The notes: a model not told the origin generated them from the letters alone. A DNA stretch of 64,000 nucleotides from Leptospira semungkisensis (GCF_004770055.1 NZ_RQEP01000005.1:62001-126000); one strand, 5' to 3'; shown: positions 8,587-18,387, numbered from the stretch's first letter. Numbers and translations: made by a program.

Positions 8587-9759
8587 TTAACCTAAGAAAG
8601 AAGAGAAGAGTCCGGCCAAAACAATGACCCAGCTCGGCAATTGGAAGAAGAAGGCAAAAACGAATAATACCATGACTATGACCGAATCCAGTCCGGAGCG
8701 AATCGTCGAAACAAGAACTGGATCGTATAAAGCAGCCAATAGAATTCCGAGGACTGCCGGTTGGATCGTAGTCAATGCAGCTTCTACCTTTGGATATTTT
8801 CGCAATTTTTGCCAAAAAGGAAATATCCCGAACACCAGAAGAAAGGAAGGAAGAAATACAGAGATCGTTGCAAGGATTGCTCCTGTCACACCTTGGATCA
8901 TTGCACCTAAAAAAGTAGCAAAGGTGAACATCGGCCCAGGAACTGCTTGGGCTGCTCCATAGCCGATAAGAAATATTTCCGAAGAAAGCAATCCCTTCTG
9001 CACCGTTTCTCCTTCGAGTAAGGGAAGCACAACATGACCTCCTCCAAAAACCAAGGCACCGGATCTATAGAATCCATCTACGATGTCCAAGAGGGGATCC
9101 TTATATAAGAAATCTATAAATGGAAGCGTGAATAATAAGAAAAAGAAGATAAGTAAGCAATAGAAAGCATTTTTAGGAGATGCAAATTCCAAGAAGGAAG
9201 ATGTCTGAAAATCCCGAGGATCATCCGAAACAATTTTACTCGAAAATAAAAATCCTATACTAGCGGAGACAAAGATGATCAAGATTTGAGAATATGCGTT
9301 TCGAAAAAGAACGGAAGCGAGAAATGCAGAAAGGCAAAGAGTGATACCTCTTAGATCCTTTGCGTAGCTTCCCCACATGGAACAAACCGCCTGGGATATC
9401 ACCGCGCATGCGACCAGTTTTAGTCCATGCACCCATCTCAGGTCGGGAATTATATTTGATTTTACTAATATTGCAAAAATGAATAATAGAAGAGCAGAGG
9501 GAAGAGTAAATCCGGTCCAGGCAAGGATCCCTCCTTTCCAACCCGATCGGATCGTTCCTATGCTAATCCCCATTTGACTGCTAGCAGGTCCTGGGAGTAT
9601 CTGACAAACAGCAAGAAGTTCGTTAAACTGTTCTTCTTTGATCCAAAGTTTCTTTTTAACGAACTCGGTGTGAAAGTAAGCGATATGCGCTATCGGCCCG
9701 CCGAAAGAGATCAATCCTAACTTCAAGAATGTGAGAAATACTTCCCAACTTTCGTGCAT
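8587..9759 (-). CDS. chrA: ChrA-type chromate transporter
   Basis: Membrane transporter of the CHR superfamily, which exports chromate. At 390 aa it has the long, two-repeat form. The first repeat opens GLISFGGPIAHIAYFHTEFV and GPASSQMGISIG; the second carries FGGGHVVLPLLEG and GYGAAQAVPGPMFTFATFLG. About ten hydrophobic segments are visible. The gene starts 35 nt before the end of the neighbouring DoxX gene, same strand. Chromate is the family substrate; resistance in this organism is an inference. Confidence 0.92.
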   Translation of the reverse strand: MHESWEVFLTFLKLGLISFGGPIAHIAYFHTEFVKKKLWIKEEQFNELLAVCQILPGPASSQMGISIGTIRSGWKGGILAWTGFTLPSALLLFIFAILVKSNIIPDLRWVHGLKLVACAVISQAVCSMWGSYAKDLRGITLCLSAFLASVLFRNAYSQILIIFVSASIGFLFSSKIVSDDPRDFQTSSFLEFASPKNAFYCLLIFFFLLFTLPFIDFLYKDPLLDIVDGFYRSGALVFGGGHVVLPLLEGETVQKGLLSSEIFLIGYGAAQAVPGPMFTFATFLGAMIQGVTGAILATISVFLPSFLLVFGIFPFWQKLRKYPKVEAALTTIQPAVLGILLAALYDPVLVSTIRSGLDSVIVMVLFVFAFFFQLPSWVIVLAGLFSSFLG

Positions 9760-9793
9760 GAAAAGATCGATCTCTTAATCGTTAACTATCCCT

Positions 9794-10198
9794 CTACTTT
9801 TGCCAAGGAAAGATGGCGCGTAACTTAGGATTTCTAAGATACAGACCGGCCCAAAGAATAATCCCCATATACACAGGAAAAAGGATATGGCTGCCCCAAG
9901 GATTCAAGACCCGAACATGAGTAGCGACTGCTCCACCCAAATATCCAGTCAATAAAATCCCTCCTACGATAGCGGTTCTCGGAAACGCATATAGAAGAGT
10001 GGAAACGATTAATGTAGTCCCAATCCCTGGCATCGTGGACATAGGATATCCGAGTTTCTCGGAATCAGCTAATGCTTCCTTTGGCATTTTATCCAAAAAG
10101 AATTTCATGACACCGTCTAAGAGTAGAAAGGCGACAATTAGGCCGCTTAGAATTCGACCCGTCCATAATTGTCCCTTCGAAATGTTTTCAGATTCCAT
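9794..10198 (-). CDS. DoxX-like membrane protein
   Basis: A 134-aa protein with four membrane segments in the DoxX_2 pattern: WTGRILSGLIVAFLLLDGVMKF, a TLIVSTLLYAFPRTAIVGGILLTGYLGGAVATHVR core, and a final IILWAGLYLRNPKLRAIFP. I chose the ATG at 10198 because GGAGGA lies 8 nt ahead of it at 10207-10212; the longer frame from 10261 has no such site. It follows the AraC/GyrI regulator on the same strand with an 84-nt gap, a common arrangement for DoxX proteins. DoxX family members are linked to redox or stress physiology; no activity can be read here. Confidence 0.85.
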   Translation of the reverse strand: MESENISKGQLWTGRILSGLIVAFLLLDGVMKFFLDKMPKEALADSEKLGYPMSTMPGIGTTLIVSTLLYAFPRTAIVGGILLTGYLGGAVATHVRVLNPWGSHILFPVYMGIILWAGLYLRNPKLRAIFPWQK

Positions 10199-10282
10199 AA
10201 AAGAATTCCTCCAATACAAACCAACGGGTCGCCATTTTGCAGATTTCTTAGATCGTTTCAAGCAATTTTAATATACTTCTAC

Positions 10283-11116
10283 TTAGCCCTCGACCGGGAT
10301 CCAAATCTCTATTCCCCCTAACCCGGTTTGCGGATTGAATTCTTTTCCGTATCTTTCCAAGTTTGGCGCTTCTGCCGGCTTAACTTTCGCAGTAGGAAGC
10401 CAATTCTTTTCGATAGCAGCAAAGGTTGCTCTTATCCCTGCTACATGGCCTTTATGAGTAAAGACCGCGTATTTCTGAGAAGATAGCTTTAACGATTTAA
10501 GTTCTTTCGGAATATTCGAAGAATTGGATACTTCTACACAAGTCATATAATCGAAAAATCCTTCCGCATCGAAGTTATAGCAAACTCCGTAAGCCGTTGG
10601 GCCCGTCTGGCCTTGGATATTTCCCAAGTAAGAAGAGAATTTTTGCCATTGGTTCGGAATTCCTCCGGGAGCTTGGCAATCATAGTGTTCTGTGATTCCC
10701 ACCATCAATCTAGGCGGGATAGTTTCGAATCTTGGCGGATCTAATTCCGGTAGTGGTTCTGCGTTCATAGTGATAGCCTCAACTAAAGAAATATTGTTCA
10801 AATCCCCCGAAGACCTAAATTGCTCCGGAGTGATCTCGAATTGCTCGCGAAAGGCTCTAGTAAACGCTTCGTGGGAACCGTAACCTACTTCGAGAGCAAG
10901 ATCCAAAATGTTAGGACCACTCCGAGTAAGTCGTTTCGCCGCTTCACTTAACCTTCGACCGCGAACATATCTCATTAAAGGAACGCCCATTGTATAGGCA
11001 AAGGTCCTGGTTAAATGAAAGGGAGAGACTCCCGAAACCTTAGCGATATCCTCTAGATTGATATCATCTCTGGAATGACTTTCTATAAACCAAAGAGCCT
11101 TTTGCACAAAATCCAT
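10283..11116 (-). CDS. AraC-family regulator with GyrI-like effector domain
   Basis: One-component transcription regulator (277 aa). The N-terminal AraC DNA-binding domain holds two helix-turn-helix units, INLEDIAKVSGVSPFHLTRTF (about 18-38) and ILDLALEVGYGSHEAFTRAFREQF (about 70-93). Residues 125-277 are a GyrI/SOUL-like small-molecule domain, with RLMVGITEHYDC early and GGIEIWIPVEG at the end. This is the SAV1322/Rob-type layout used for hydrophobic or drug-like ligands. It likely controls the DoxX gene directly downstream. Confidence 0.9.
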   Translation of the reverse strand: MDFVQKALWFIESHSRDDINLEDIAKVSGVSPFHLTRTFAYTMGVPLMRYVRGRRLSEAAKRLTRSGPNILDLALEVGYGSHEAFTRAFREQFEITPEQFRSSGDLNNISLVEAITMNAEPLPELDPPRFETIPPRLMVGITEHYDCQAPGGIPNQWQKFSSYLGNIQGQTGPTAYGVCYNFDAEGFFDYMTCVEVSNSSNIPKELKSLKLSSQKYAVFTHKGHVAGIRATFAAIEKNWLPTAKVKPAEAPNLERYGKEFNPQTGLGGIEIWIPVEG

Positions 11117-11222
11117 TCAGATTCCTTAATGTGGATTCGATTCTATCTTCTTCCGTTTCGGCTTGCTTGATAGTTCTTGCGATCTTATAAAAATTTGAGG
11201 ATTTTCAATCTTTTTCCGGGAA

Positions 11223-11627
11223 TTATTTTACCCAGTTCTCAGTTTTCAGTTCTTTAATCCTCTTGAATTCTTTCTCGTTATTGGTAACGAGTATGCAATC
11301 GTTTGCAATCGCCTGAGAGGCTATTAATAGATCGAATGGGCCTATCGGTTTTCCCTGCTTCTCCAATTGAAATCGGATCCTGGCAGATATTTGAGCTTCT
11401 CTACTTCCGTAAGGAAGAAGATTGAGATAACTTAGGAACTCGCTGAGGACTTTTGTATTCTGTTCTTTCTTGTGGCTCTTCTGAATTCCGTAATGAAGTT
11501 CAAACTCGGTAACTGAGGAGATATAAATATTCTCCAAAGTGATTTTTTTGAATTTCTCCTGAACAACTGGAGGCCTTTGATTGATGATATAAATGCAGAT
11601 ATTCGTATCTAATAGATACTTACTCAT
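11223..11627 (-). CDS. vapC: VapC-type PIN-domain toxin
   Basis: Ribonuclease toxin of a type II toxin-antitoxin pair. The 134-aa PIN domain has the first acidic residue in [12 protein letters not shown] (Asp7), a central Glu in [11 protein letters not shown], and later acidic residues in [12 protein letters not shown] and [12 protein letters not shown], making a complete acidic metal site. VapC enzymes usually cut tRNA or rRNA loops. It overlaps vapB by 4 nt, so expression is coupled. The active site looks intact. Confidence 0.93.
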   Translation of the reverse strand: MSKYLLDTNICIYIINQRPPVVQEKFKKITLENIYISSVTEFELHYGIQKSHKKEQNTKVLSEFLSYLNLLPYGSREAQISARIRFQLEKQGKPIGPFDLLIASQAIANDCILVTNNEKEFKRIKELKTENWVK

Positions 11628-11860
11628 AGAGAGTCGCGTTTATCGTATTGGGTAGGCTGCTCTCTTTCTATCTTCAGATCGCTTGAAAATTCATTCAAGG
11701 TTTCCCACAGACGATCTACTACGTCATCGATCGGGGTTAAGATTATGTTTTTACCTTCTCTACGAATATAGACTTCTTTACCTTTGAATCTAAACTGCTT
11801 AGGCAAGCGGATTGCTTGGCTATCCCCATTCTTAAAGATCTTAGCTCTGTTCGAAATCAT
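11624..11860 (-). CDS. vapB: VapB-type AbrB-fold antitoxin
   Basis: Antitoxin that binds VapC and represses the operon. The N-terminal swapped-hairpin AbrB/SpoVT fold is clear ([20 protein letters not shown]), followed by a C-terminal tail of about 40 residues that should wrap the toxin. Two in-frame ATGs are possible, at 11866 and 11860. I prefer 11860, because the first lies inside the AT palindrome that is probably the operator. No clear Shine-Dalgarno site precedes either one. Confidence 0.92.
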   Translation of the reverse strand: MISNRAKIFKNGDSQAIRLPKQFRFKGKEVYIRREGKNIILTPIDDVVDRLWETLNEFSSDLKIEREQPTQYDKRDSL

Positions 11861-11864
11861 ATAC

Positions 11865-11886
11865 ATATATATACAACTATATATAT
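11865..11886. promoter_or_regulatory. AT-rich palindrome ahead of vapBC, probable autoregulatory operator
   Basis: Two 9-base arms made only of alternating A and T (11865-11873 and 11878-11886) flank the 4-base centre CAAC. The arms are perfect complements of each other. The site sits in the short gap between sufU and vapB, just upstream of the preferred vapB start. VapB proteins bind palindromes at this position, so it is a likely operator; binding is inferred. Confidence 0.6.
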
Positions 11887-11893
11887 TCTTCGG

Positions 11894-12325
11894 TCAATGA
11901 TTTTTCTTTAAGATCCTTTCCAGAGTATTCCAGGCAAGAGTGGCGCATTTGATGCGGGCCGGGATCTTCTTCACTGCTTCCAAGGATTCTAGATCTTCGT
12001 ATTCTTCCGCAAAATTTGGTTCTTTATCTTCCAAAAGCATTTCTTTGAATTCGTGCAGAAGAGATCTTGCTTCGTCCAAAGTTTTTCCATAAAGACTGTC
12101 GGTGAGCATTGACGCGGAAGCTTGAGAGATAGAGCAGCCTTTTCCCCAAAAGCTGATCTTAGAGATAGTATTCCCTTCTAATTCTAAGAAGAGTTCCACC
12201 TCATCTCCGCATAAAGGATTCACTCCTTCTTCATGGAGATGGGCATGTTCTAGCCTTCCGTGGTGTCTAGGATTTTGATAATGATCTAAAAGAACTTCTT
12301 GGTAAAGACTATCGCTTAAGGACAC
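11894..12325 (-). CDS. sufU: SufU-type Fe-S cluster scaffold or sulfur-transfer protein
   Basis: SufU (143 aa) takes sulfur from SufS and passes it on for Fe-S cluster assembly. The zinc/cluster ligands are all present: Cys39 with Asp41 in NPLCGDE, Cys64 in GKGCSIS, and Cys127 in RIKCATLAW. The 18-21 residue insertion between the second and third Cys that separates SufU from IscU is seen as the acidic stretch around [18 protein letters not shown]. It overlaps sufS by 17 nt and is the last gene of the SUF operon before the vapBC operator. Confidence 0.93.
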   Translation of the reverse strand: MSLSDSLYQEVLLDHYQNPRHHGRLEHAHLHEEGVNPLCGDEVELFLELEGNTISKISFWGKGCSISQASASMLTDSLYGKTLDEARSLLHEFKEMLLEDKEPNFAEEYEDLESLEAVKKIPARIKCATLAWNTLERILKKNH

Positions 12326-13550
12326 GACCGAAAATCTCCTTCACTTTCTTTAGACCTACCAAAAGGGCATCTACGTCCTCTTTGGTATTATAAAGATAGA
12401 AGGAAGCTCTGCAGGTGCCTGCGATCCCCTTGAATTCCATGAAAGGCTGAGCACAATGGTGCCCGACTCGAATTGCAATCCCTTCCTCATCCAGAATGGA
12501 ACCTACATCGTGAGGATGCACTCCAGGGAAATTGAAGGAGATCACTCCTCCTCTTTTGCTCAGGTCCGAGGTTCCGTACAATTCCAATCCGCCGAAATCT
12601 TCCAATCGATCCAGGGCATATTGCAATAGTTCCAATTCATGGTTTCTGATCTCTTGCATTCCTACGGATTCCAAGTATTCCAACGCAGCACCGAAGCCTA
12701 TCACGCCTGAAATATTCGGAGTGCCAGCTTCCAATCTGGCAGGAAGATCCGCGTAAGTGGATTTCTCCTTCCAAACCTTGGAGATCATATCGCCGCCGCC
12801 CATCCAAGGAGGCATTGTGTCCAAGATCTCTTCCTTAGCGTATAAGATCCCGACGCCTGTAGGACCAAGCATCTTATGAGCGGAGAATGCATAGAAATCG
12901 AAATCTTGCTTTTGCACATTGGTAGGTAGATGGCAAATCCCTTGGGCACCATCCACAAGCACCTTAGCGCCTACCTGTCTTGCTCTTCGGATAATTGCAT
13001 CTAGATCATGAATCGTCCCGGTCACATTGGACATCTGAGCGACTGCGACTAATTTAACTCTCTCAGTGATGATCTCATCTATATTACTTAAATCTAAAGT
13101 AGAATCCTGGTTTAGTGGAATAAACTTCAGGACAGCTTGTTTTTCCTGAGCAAGCATTTGCCAAGGAACCAAATTGGAATGATGCTCCAATTCGGTGAGA
13201 ACGATCTCGTCACCCTCATGGATATTCGTGCGGCCCCAAGACTGAGCAACCAGATTGATGGACTCCGTAGTATTTCTAGTAAAGATAACCACCTTAGCGC
13301 AAGCGGCTCCAATAAATCTAGAAGTCTTGATCCGAGTCATTTCATATTTCTCGGTTGCCTTTTGGGAAAGAGAGTAAACTCCGCGATGAATGTTTGCATT
13401 CTCCGCTTCGTAATAATGGCGGATGGTATCGATTACAGATTTGGGCTTTTGAGAACTAGCAGCGCTGTCCAGAAACACTAAGGGCTTGCCGTTCATCTCC
13501 GTAGAGAGAATCGGAAAATCATTGCGGATCTTTTCCAGGTTCCAACTCAA
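12309..13550 (-). CDS. sufS: Cysteine desulfurase SufS
   Basis: PLP enzyme that removes sulfur from L-cysteine to give alanine and an enzyme persulfide (413 aa, normal length). The PLP lysine is Lys226 in [14 protein letters not shown]. The His ahead of it is in [11 protein letters not shown], and the persulfide cysteine is Cys366 in [10 protein letters not shown], the group II (SufS/CsdA) arrangement. It hands sulfur to SufU, encoded next with a 17-nt overlap. The gene begins 28 nt after the Rieske gene. Confidence 0.95.
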   Translation of the reverse strand: MSWNLEKIRNDFPILSTEMNGKPLVFLDSAASSQKPKSVIDTIRHYYEAENANIHRGVYSLSQKATEKYEMTRIKTSRFIGAACAKVVIFTRNTTESINLVAQSWGRTNIHEGDEIVLTELEHHSNLVPWQMLAQEKQAVLKFIPLNQDSTLDLSNIDEIITERVKLVAVAQMSNVTGTIHDLDAIIRRARQVGAKVLVDGAQGICHLPTNVQKQDFDFYAFSAHKMLGPTGVGILYAKEEILDTMPPWMGGGDMISKVWKEKSTYADLPARLEAGTPNISGVIGFGAALEYLESVGMQEIRNHELELLQYALDRLEDFGGLELYGTSDLSKRGGVISFNFPGVHPHDVGSILDEEGIAIRVGHHCAQPFMEFKGIAGTCRASFYLYNTKEDVDALLVGLKKVKEIFGRVLKR

Positions 13551-13577
13551 GGTTTCCTTCTCCTTAGTGTGCTCATG

Positions 13578-13892
13578 TCAATCCTCTAACTCTACTTCGA
13601 CATCGTCACCCACGATTCTTGTCTTATAGACTGGCAAATCCTCCACCGCGGGCATACATAAGACCTTTCCGGTGCGAATATTGAACTTAGCTGAGTGTCT
13701 AGGACAAACGATTACGTCCCCTTCCAAATCACCTTCGGCTATTTCTTCTCCGTCATGGGTGCAGAGATCCGCAAATGCACAGATCTCATTTCCTAGTTTT
13801 GTCAGACCGACCTTATGATAACGAGTTTCGGCTACGAACACCTTGCCTTCTTGCAGGTCGGAAAGCTTCGCGAGCTTTTGGAATTCGCCCAT
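13578..13892 (-). CDS. Rieske-type [2Fe-2S] ferredoxin in the suf operon
   Basis: Single-domain Rieske protein of 104 aa with Cys44-x-His46 (DLCTHDGE) and Cys63-x2-His66 (VCPRHSAKF), the full cluster ligand set. It resembles the small ferredoxin of aromatic dioxygenases, and also the Rieske proteins often found in SUF operons. The start at 13892 gives a one-base overlap with sufD (TAATG); the longer frame from 14087 runs inside sufD. It may carry electrons for cluster assembly or be a client protein. There is no oxygenase nearby. Confidence 0.92.
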   Translation of the reverse strand: MGEFQKLAKLSDLQEGKVFVAETRYHKVGLTKLGNEICAFADLCTHDGEEIAEGDLEGDVIVCPRHSAKFNIRTGKVLCMPAVEDLPVYKTRIVGDDVEVELED

Positions 13893-15076
13893 TATTCCCC
13901 CAACATTCTGGATTCTATCATAGAACCCAATTCTTCTCGAATGCTTTCGGAAGGAAATTCTCGAACTACTTCTGCTAGGAAACCTTCTACAATCATTTTT
14001 CTGGCTTCGGACTCGTCGATGCCTCGAGATGCAAGGTAGAATAATTGCTCTTCGTCGATCTCTCCTACAGTGGCCCCATGCTCGCATTTCACGCTATCGG
14101 CAAATACTTCCAACTTAGGAATGGACTCTGCTCTCGCGGTTCTATCCAGAAGAAGATTATTATTGATCTGAATTGCTCCCACATCCTTGCAATGAGAAGG
14201 AATATGAAGATTGCCCGTAAAGACATGGTGGGCCTTTTCTCGGACCACAGTGCGATATAGAATAGAACTTTGGGCATGACTTTCTGAATGAAGAATGCGA
14301 ACTTCAGTGTCCTGAAACTCTCTCGCCTTAAGAGGGGAAAGGCCCGCATAACGCGTCCAACATCCTTTTCCTGCGATTACGGAGTCATAGAAGGATTTGC
14401 CTTTGTATCCACCCCAGGAAGCGATGCTTGCATGGAATTTAGAGTCCTTCTCTTGAACCGAATGAGCCGCTCTAAAATGAAAGGTAGAATCTCCCAAATT
14501 CTCAATCGTAGAATACTGAAAATCGCCGTTGGCAGGAGTCAGGAGTATCGTAACCCCGCTCATCAAAATCAAATCCTTTTGAGAAGGAGAAATCCATCTT
14601 TCCAAAAGAGAAACTTTCTCATTCGAAGGAGCTTCCACAATCAATAAGGGAAGTATAATATTCCCTTCTTCGCAACTGATTCGGATCTCCGGCAAGTCTT
14701 CGGAAGAATTTAATTTAATATAATATGCGTGAGTAAAACGAGCAAAAACGAAACTCGGGAACCATTCCTTAGAATAAAAGGAAAGACTTGGCTCCGCTTT
14801 TTTCAAGACCTCGGAGAGTTTTTCGGGAGAAAGCTCTTCCAGCTTGCTTATTTTCGCGCCGGAAGAAGCGAAAAAGCTTACCGAAGAATCGGAACAAACT
14901 CTAGTATATTCAGAAATTTTAAAATTAGAAAGGCTGATCTTTCTCCAAGATTCAAGAGAAGAATTCGGAAAAGGAATCTCGGAAAGGTTCTTTTCTGCCT
15001 TACTGCGAAACTCTTTTAGAGAAGAAGGTTCCTTCTTCTCCTTAATGAAATCAGAAATGGATTCCGCCAAAAGCAT
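13892..15076 (-). CDS. sufD: Fe-S assembly protein SufD
   Basis: SufB/SufD-family protein of 394 aa. The N-terminus has the SufD-style WRKISLSNF sequence after a helical head, and the C-terminal core is the parallel beta-helix region, including [23 protein letters not shown] and the [18 protein letters not shown] helix that contacts SufC. In the SufBC2D complex SufD pairs with SufB, but no sufB copy lies next to it. It starts 6 nt after sufC. Assignment to SufD rather than SufB rests on length and the N-terminus. Confidence 0.9.
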   Translation of the reverse strand: MLLAESISDFIKEKKEPSSLKEFRSKAEKNLSEIPFPNSSLESWRKISLSNFKISEYTRVCSDSSVSFFASSGAKISKLEELSPEKLSEVLKKAEPSLSFYSKEWFPSFVFARFTHAYYIKLNSSEDLPEIRISCEEGNIILPLLIVEAPSNEKVSLLERWISPSQKDLILMSGVTILLTPANGDFQYSTIENLGDSTFHFRAAHSVQEKDSKFHASIASWGGYKGKSFYDSVIAGKGCWTRYAGLSPLKAREFQDTEVRILHSESHAQSSILYRTVVREKAHHVFTGNLHIPSHCKDVGAIQINNNLLLDRTARAESIPKLEVFADSVKCEHGATVGEIDEEQLFYLASRGIDESEARKMIVEGFLAEVVREFPSESIREELGSMIESRMLGE

Positions 15077-15082
15077 TCCCTT

Positions 15083-15844
15083 TTAGTTTGCTCCCGATAG
15101 AATCCAGTCGTATCCTTTTTCTTCCAATTCGAGAGCGAGTTCTCTCCCGCCTGTCTTTAAGATCTTTCCTTGAGCGAATACGTGTACGAAATCAGGAGTC
15201 ACGTAATTCAACATGCGCTGGTAATGTGTGATGAGTAAAATGGATCGATCCGCAGATTTATTCTTAGTGATCCCTTCGCTAATGATCCGAAGAGCGTCGA
15301 TATCCAGACCGGAATCGGTCTCGTCTAGAACGGAAAGTTTCGGCTTCAGCAAAGTCATCTGAAGGATCTCGTTTCTCTTCTTTTCCCCACCGGAGAAACC
15401 GTCGTTTACATATCTTCCGATCCAAGTATCAGGAACATCCAGAAGAGCAGTTGCTTCTTTCAATTCCTTACGGAATTCTTTTACAGGAAGTTCCTTGCCT
15501 CGAACGGATTTTAAAATGGTTCGTAGGAAATTCCCGATCGTGACTCCGGGAATGCTGGTAGGATATTGGAAGCAAAGAAAGATACCCGATCTTGCTCTTT
15601 CATCAGTGGGCTTTTCTAATAGAGATTCCCCTCGAAAAAGAATCTCCCCGGAAAGCACTTTGTATTTAGGGTGCCCCATGATGACATTTGATAAGGTACT
15701 TTTTCCGGACCCGTTCGGACCCATGATGGCATGGACTTCCCCTTCTCCGATTATCAAGTCGACCCCTTTCAGGATTTCTTGGATCTCACCGGATTCGGTT
15801 TCAATTCCCGCGCGAAGATTCGAGATTTTTAGTAGTTCCGCCAC
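15083..15844 (-). CDS. sufC: Fe-S assembly ATPase SufC
   Basis: ABC-type ATPase of the SUF scaffold complex (253 aa). Walker A is [10 protein letters not shown] (near residue 43), the signature is [20 protein letters not shown], and Walker B is [17 protein letters not shown], where SufC typically has ETDSGLD. It is the first gene of the operon, and its product drives the SufB/D shape change needed for cluster building. A palindromic sequence at 15858-15883 lies just ahead of the start and may carry regulation. Confidence 0.95.
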   Translation of the reverse strand: MAELLKISNLRAGIETESGEIQEILKGVDLIIGEGEVHAIMGPNGSGKSTLSNVIMGHPKYKVLSGEILFRGESLLEKPTDERARSGIFLCFQYPTSIPGVTIGNFLRTILKSVRGKELPVKEFRKELKEATALLDVPDTWIGRYVNDGFSGGEKKRNEILQMTLLKPKLSVLDETDSGLDIDALRIISEGITKNKSADRSILLITHYQRMLNYVTPDFVHVFAQGKILKTGGRELALELEEKGYDWILSGAN

Positions 15845-15857
15845 GTCAGGACTCCTG

Positions 15858-15883
15858 CCTAGGACTATGTTTTTAATCCTAGG
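15858..15883 (-). promoter_or_regulatory. Inverted repeat ahead of sufC, possible operator
   Basis: CCTAGGA (15858-15864) and TCCTAGG (15877-15883) form perfect 7-base arms around a 12-base AT-rich spacer, 14 bases before the sufC start. SUF operons are often controlled by iron or Fe-S sensing repressors of the Fur or Rrf2/IscR types at this position. The sequence does not closely match the Fur or IscR consensus I know, so the binding protein is not named. Confidence 0.45.
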
Positions 15884-15921
15884 TCGGAGATCAATAGGAA
15901 AGATGTTCTAAGTCGGGAGGT

Positions 15922-17166
15922 TCAGTAAGATTCCCAATCTAGACGAAGGATCAAAACGTGATTCTCGCCAAGATTCAGAGTGAATAAGACATATTGACGC
16001 TTGGTTTCTATATCGTGGAAGGCTTCCGTAAATCCTGAATTCCTGCTGGAATGATAGGTCTCGGCCTTATGGCGAATAAAGAAAGGTTTCCAAGCGTAAT
16101 TATTTCCGATCTCGGTCAAAAGCCTAGTCCAAGGCAGATCGTAAGAATCCCGTTTAAAAGTAGGAGTTACCTGGTATCCGTGCATATCACAGATCAGAAT
16201 AGAAGTGGTTTCGAGAGGAAGGCGATCCAAGATCGAGTTCAAGGACTCGGTCATCGCATTCTCAGAAGAGACATCTACCTGCTTGAATAAGTCCACGAAC
16301 TGATCCAAGAAGGATTGTTCCCTTCTCAAATTTTCCAGAATCTCCAAGAAACGAAGGCCGGAGAATTTTTCGAGAGAGGTCTTGAGAGTCTTATTGAATC
16401 TCTTCTTGTCCTGGAAATCCAGAGCAGGACGGGAGAAATAATAGCCTTGTAGAAGATTTGCTCCCATCGAAAGAGCGAGATACAATTCCTCTTCGTTTTC
16501 TACTCCTTCAAAAAGAAGCTGAGAACCTAACCGCTGGGACATTTCGGAGATTGCAGAAAGAACATTTTTGAAAGAGCGTCGGTTCAAGCTCTCTCTCATG
16601 ATCTTGATATCCACTTTCATGATGTCCGGATGGATGTATCCGATCCTTTCCAGATTGGAGAAACCTACTCCCAGATCATCCACTGCAATCTTAATTCCGC
16701 GTTCTCGGAAGAGGCTTACGATATAGAGAAGTTTTTCGATATTTCCTTCGAATTTATCTTCTGTGATCTCCAGAACTAGATCGTTCGGATTAATATCGTA
16801 TTTTTCGATTAGGTGAAGGATATGAAGCCGTTTTACATCCAATACTTCTCCCGTGTATACCATGGAGAGGAAGTTTGGCATCATGTTGAGGAAGATCTTG
16901 GTCTTGAGTCCCGTTTCCTTTACATGTTTGATCGCTTTTTCGCGAATAATCCTGTCGATATGGACGAGTCGGATCGTATCCGTGTCCGGATTGTGAAAAT
17001 GATAGCCTAAAGAACGGTAATCATTGGATTCAGGGGAAAATACTCTGCCCAAAACCTCGTAGCCTACAATATTACGATTGCCTACGTCTAAAATGGGTTG
17101 GTAATGCGGGGTGTAATAGCCTTCCCCCAGTGATAGAATTTGGTGTGACTCGTATTCGGCGAGCAT
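15922..17166 (-). CDS. EAL-domain cyclic-di-GMP phosphodiesterase with C-terminal sensor
   Basis: Enzyme expected to cleave cyclic di-GMP to pGpG. I use the ATG at 17166 (MLAEYESHQIL), since the longer 17217 start adds a hydrophobic stub before a soluble domain. The catalytic set is visible: EVL in place of EAL (GYEVLGR), Asn in IFLNMMPN, Glu in LVLEITED, DDLGVGFS, the MKVDIKIM lysine, FEGVENEE and LLQGYYFSRP. There is no GGDEF partner. Residues 270-414 form a second domain resembling the YkuI_C/EAL-associated sensor fold. All ligands are present, so activity is plausible. Confidence 0.88.
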   Translation of the reverse strand: MLAEYESHQILSLGEGYYTPHYQPILDVGNRNIVGYEVLGRVFSPESNDYRSLGYHFHNPDTDTIRLVHIDRIIREKAIKHVKETGLKTKIFLNMMPNFLSMVYTGEVLDVKRLHILHLIEKYDINPNDLVLEITEDKFEGNIEKLLYIVSLFRERGIKIAVDDLGVGFSNLERIGYIHPDIMKVDIKIMRESLNRRSFKNVLSAISEMSQRLGSQLLFEGVENEEELYLALSMGANLLQGYYFSRPALDFQDKKRFNKTLKTSLEKFSGLRFLEILENLRREQSFLDQFVDLFKQVDVSSENAMTESLNSILDRLPLETTSILICDMHGYQVTPTFKRDSYDLPWTRLLTEIGNNYAWKPFFIRHKAETYHSSRNSGFTEAFHDIETKRQYVLFTLNLGENHVLILRLDWESY

Positions 17167-17393
17167 GCAGAATTCCAACACAACTAGAATTCGTAAGAAC
17201 AGAACATACAAGCACATTTCCCGGAATGAGCGTAAAGAAACGGGTCGAAAGGAAGGAAAAATTCCCTCTTTTTTTCTATTCTTTTTGGTAAGTCTGGCAA
17301 ATAATCTAGAATATAAGAGTCAAATAAGGACCTTTGCGAACACTTCGAAATTGAAAATATGATTTCGACTAACGGGAATTAGTTGTAAAACTC

Positions 17394-18353
17394 ATGAGAG
17401 AATCTCTGGGATCCATCCTACATCCTTCCACATTGGAACCGCTCTTCGGAAGCTATTTCGGACCGGTCCAAGTGGACAATTCCAAGGAATACAATTCGAG
17501 TCTCTTCTCCAAATTCCGCGCGGTGGACTCTGTGCTCGTGGACATTTTATCCGAGAAGGTGTTTTTAGAGCTTAGAATTTTTAGGACCCAGTTTAGAGCA
17601 GGAGCAAGCCTTCTTCTCTGGGAAAGGGAAACTGGAAATTTGCAAGACTTGCAGATCCATGAGAGAGGAAATTCTTCCTTCTTGAAACAAGGCAGCTTTA
17701 AGGACGGATATTGGAGCTTTACTAAATCCGACAAACGATTCAATTTTCGTTTAGATGAGTCCATTCGTCAGGGTTATACGCATTCTGCGATCTGGGACAA
17801 GGATCTAAACTTTCAATTGGATGCGTTAGTCAACACGGGAGACAAGACCAAGAACCAATGGTTTACTAAAATTCATCCTTCCGGCAAAGATTGGTTGTTC
17901 CTTCAACATTCTCCCATCCTGAATGCGGAAGGGCAATTGGCCTGGAACGATCTTTCTTTCGCGTTAGAAGAAGATATCCTAGCCTACACTGTGAATAAGG
18001 GCTTCGGTGCGGAAGGATTCCCCTTAGAGAATCGAATCTATTTGCAATTCGCAAATAAGAAGAAGCTCCATCTCTATCCGGAAGAAAAAACAATTCTCTG
18101 GCAAAATGGAGAAGCGCAATCCTTAGAGTCTCTTTCGATTATAAAAAAAGGCAAATCCAGAATACTGAGTGATCCGAATTCAAAGCTCGAGCTCAACTTA
18201 GAACCTGAACTGGAAGCAAGTTTCTCCCGCCCTAAAACCTTTGGAACGGATCGTTTTATAAAAACATTATATACTGTTTCCGGTTGGGTAAAACTAAAAG
18301 ATAAGAAACAGAAAGTAAAAAGCGGATTTGCGATCTTAGAAGAGCCCAGTTAG
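17394..18353 (+). CDS. Conserved protein of unknown function, 319 aa
   Basis: Soluble protein without a signal peptide or membrane segment. It is beta-rich with many aromatic residues (KDGYWSFTKSDKRFNFR, WDKDLNFQLDALV, WLFLQHSPIL). The layout, with GYTHSAIWDKDLNFQLDA and a later FGAEGFPLENRIYLQF, resembles lipocalin-like DUF2804 or AttH-type beta-barrels, but I cannot assign one with confidence. It stands alone on the plus strand between two minus-strand units and is followed by an interspersed repeat. Confidence 0.75.
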   Translation: MRESLGSILHPSTLEPLFGSYFGPVQVDNSKEYNSSLFSKFRAVDSVLVDILSEKVFLELRIFRTQFRAGASLLLWERETGNLQDLQIHERGNSSFLKQGSFKDGYWSFTKSDKRFNFRLDESIRQGYTHSAIWDKDLNFQLDALVNTGDKTKNQWFTKIHPSGKDWLFLQHSPILNAEGQLAWNDLSFALEEDILAYTVNKGFGAEGFPLENRIYLQFANKKKLHLYPEEKTILWQNGEAQSLESLSIIKKGKSRILSDPNSKLELNLEPELEASFSRPKTFGTDRFIKTLYTVSGWVKLKDKKQKVKSGFAILEEPS

Positions 18354-18387
18354 ATCAAGTTTGATTTGAAGTTGAGGATATCCTAAG

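Noticed and set aside
13893..14087. N-terminal extension of the Rieske gene to 14087
   Set aside because: The extra residues are Arg/Ser-rich and lie inside sufD in another frame; the ATG at 13892 gives a normal Rieske protein with a one-base overlap.
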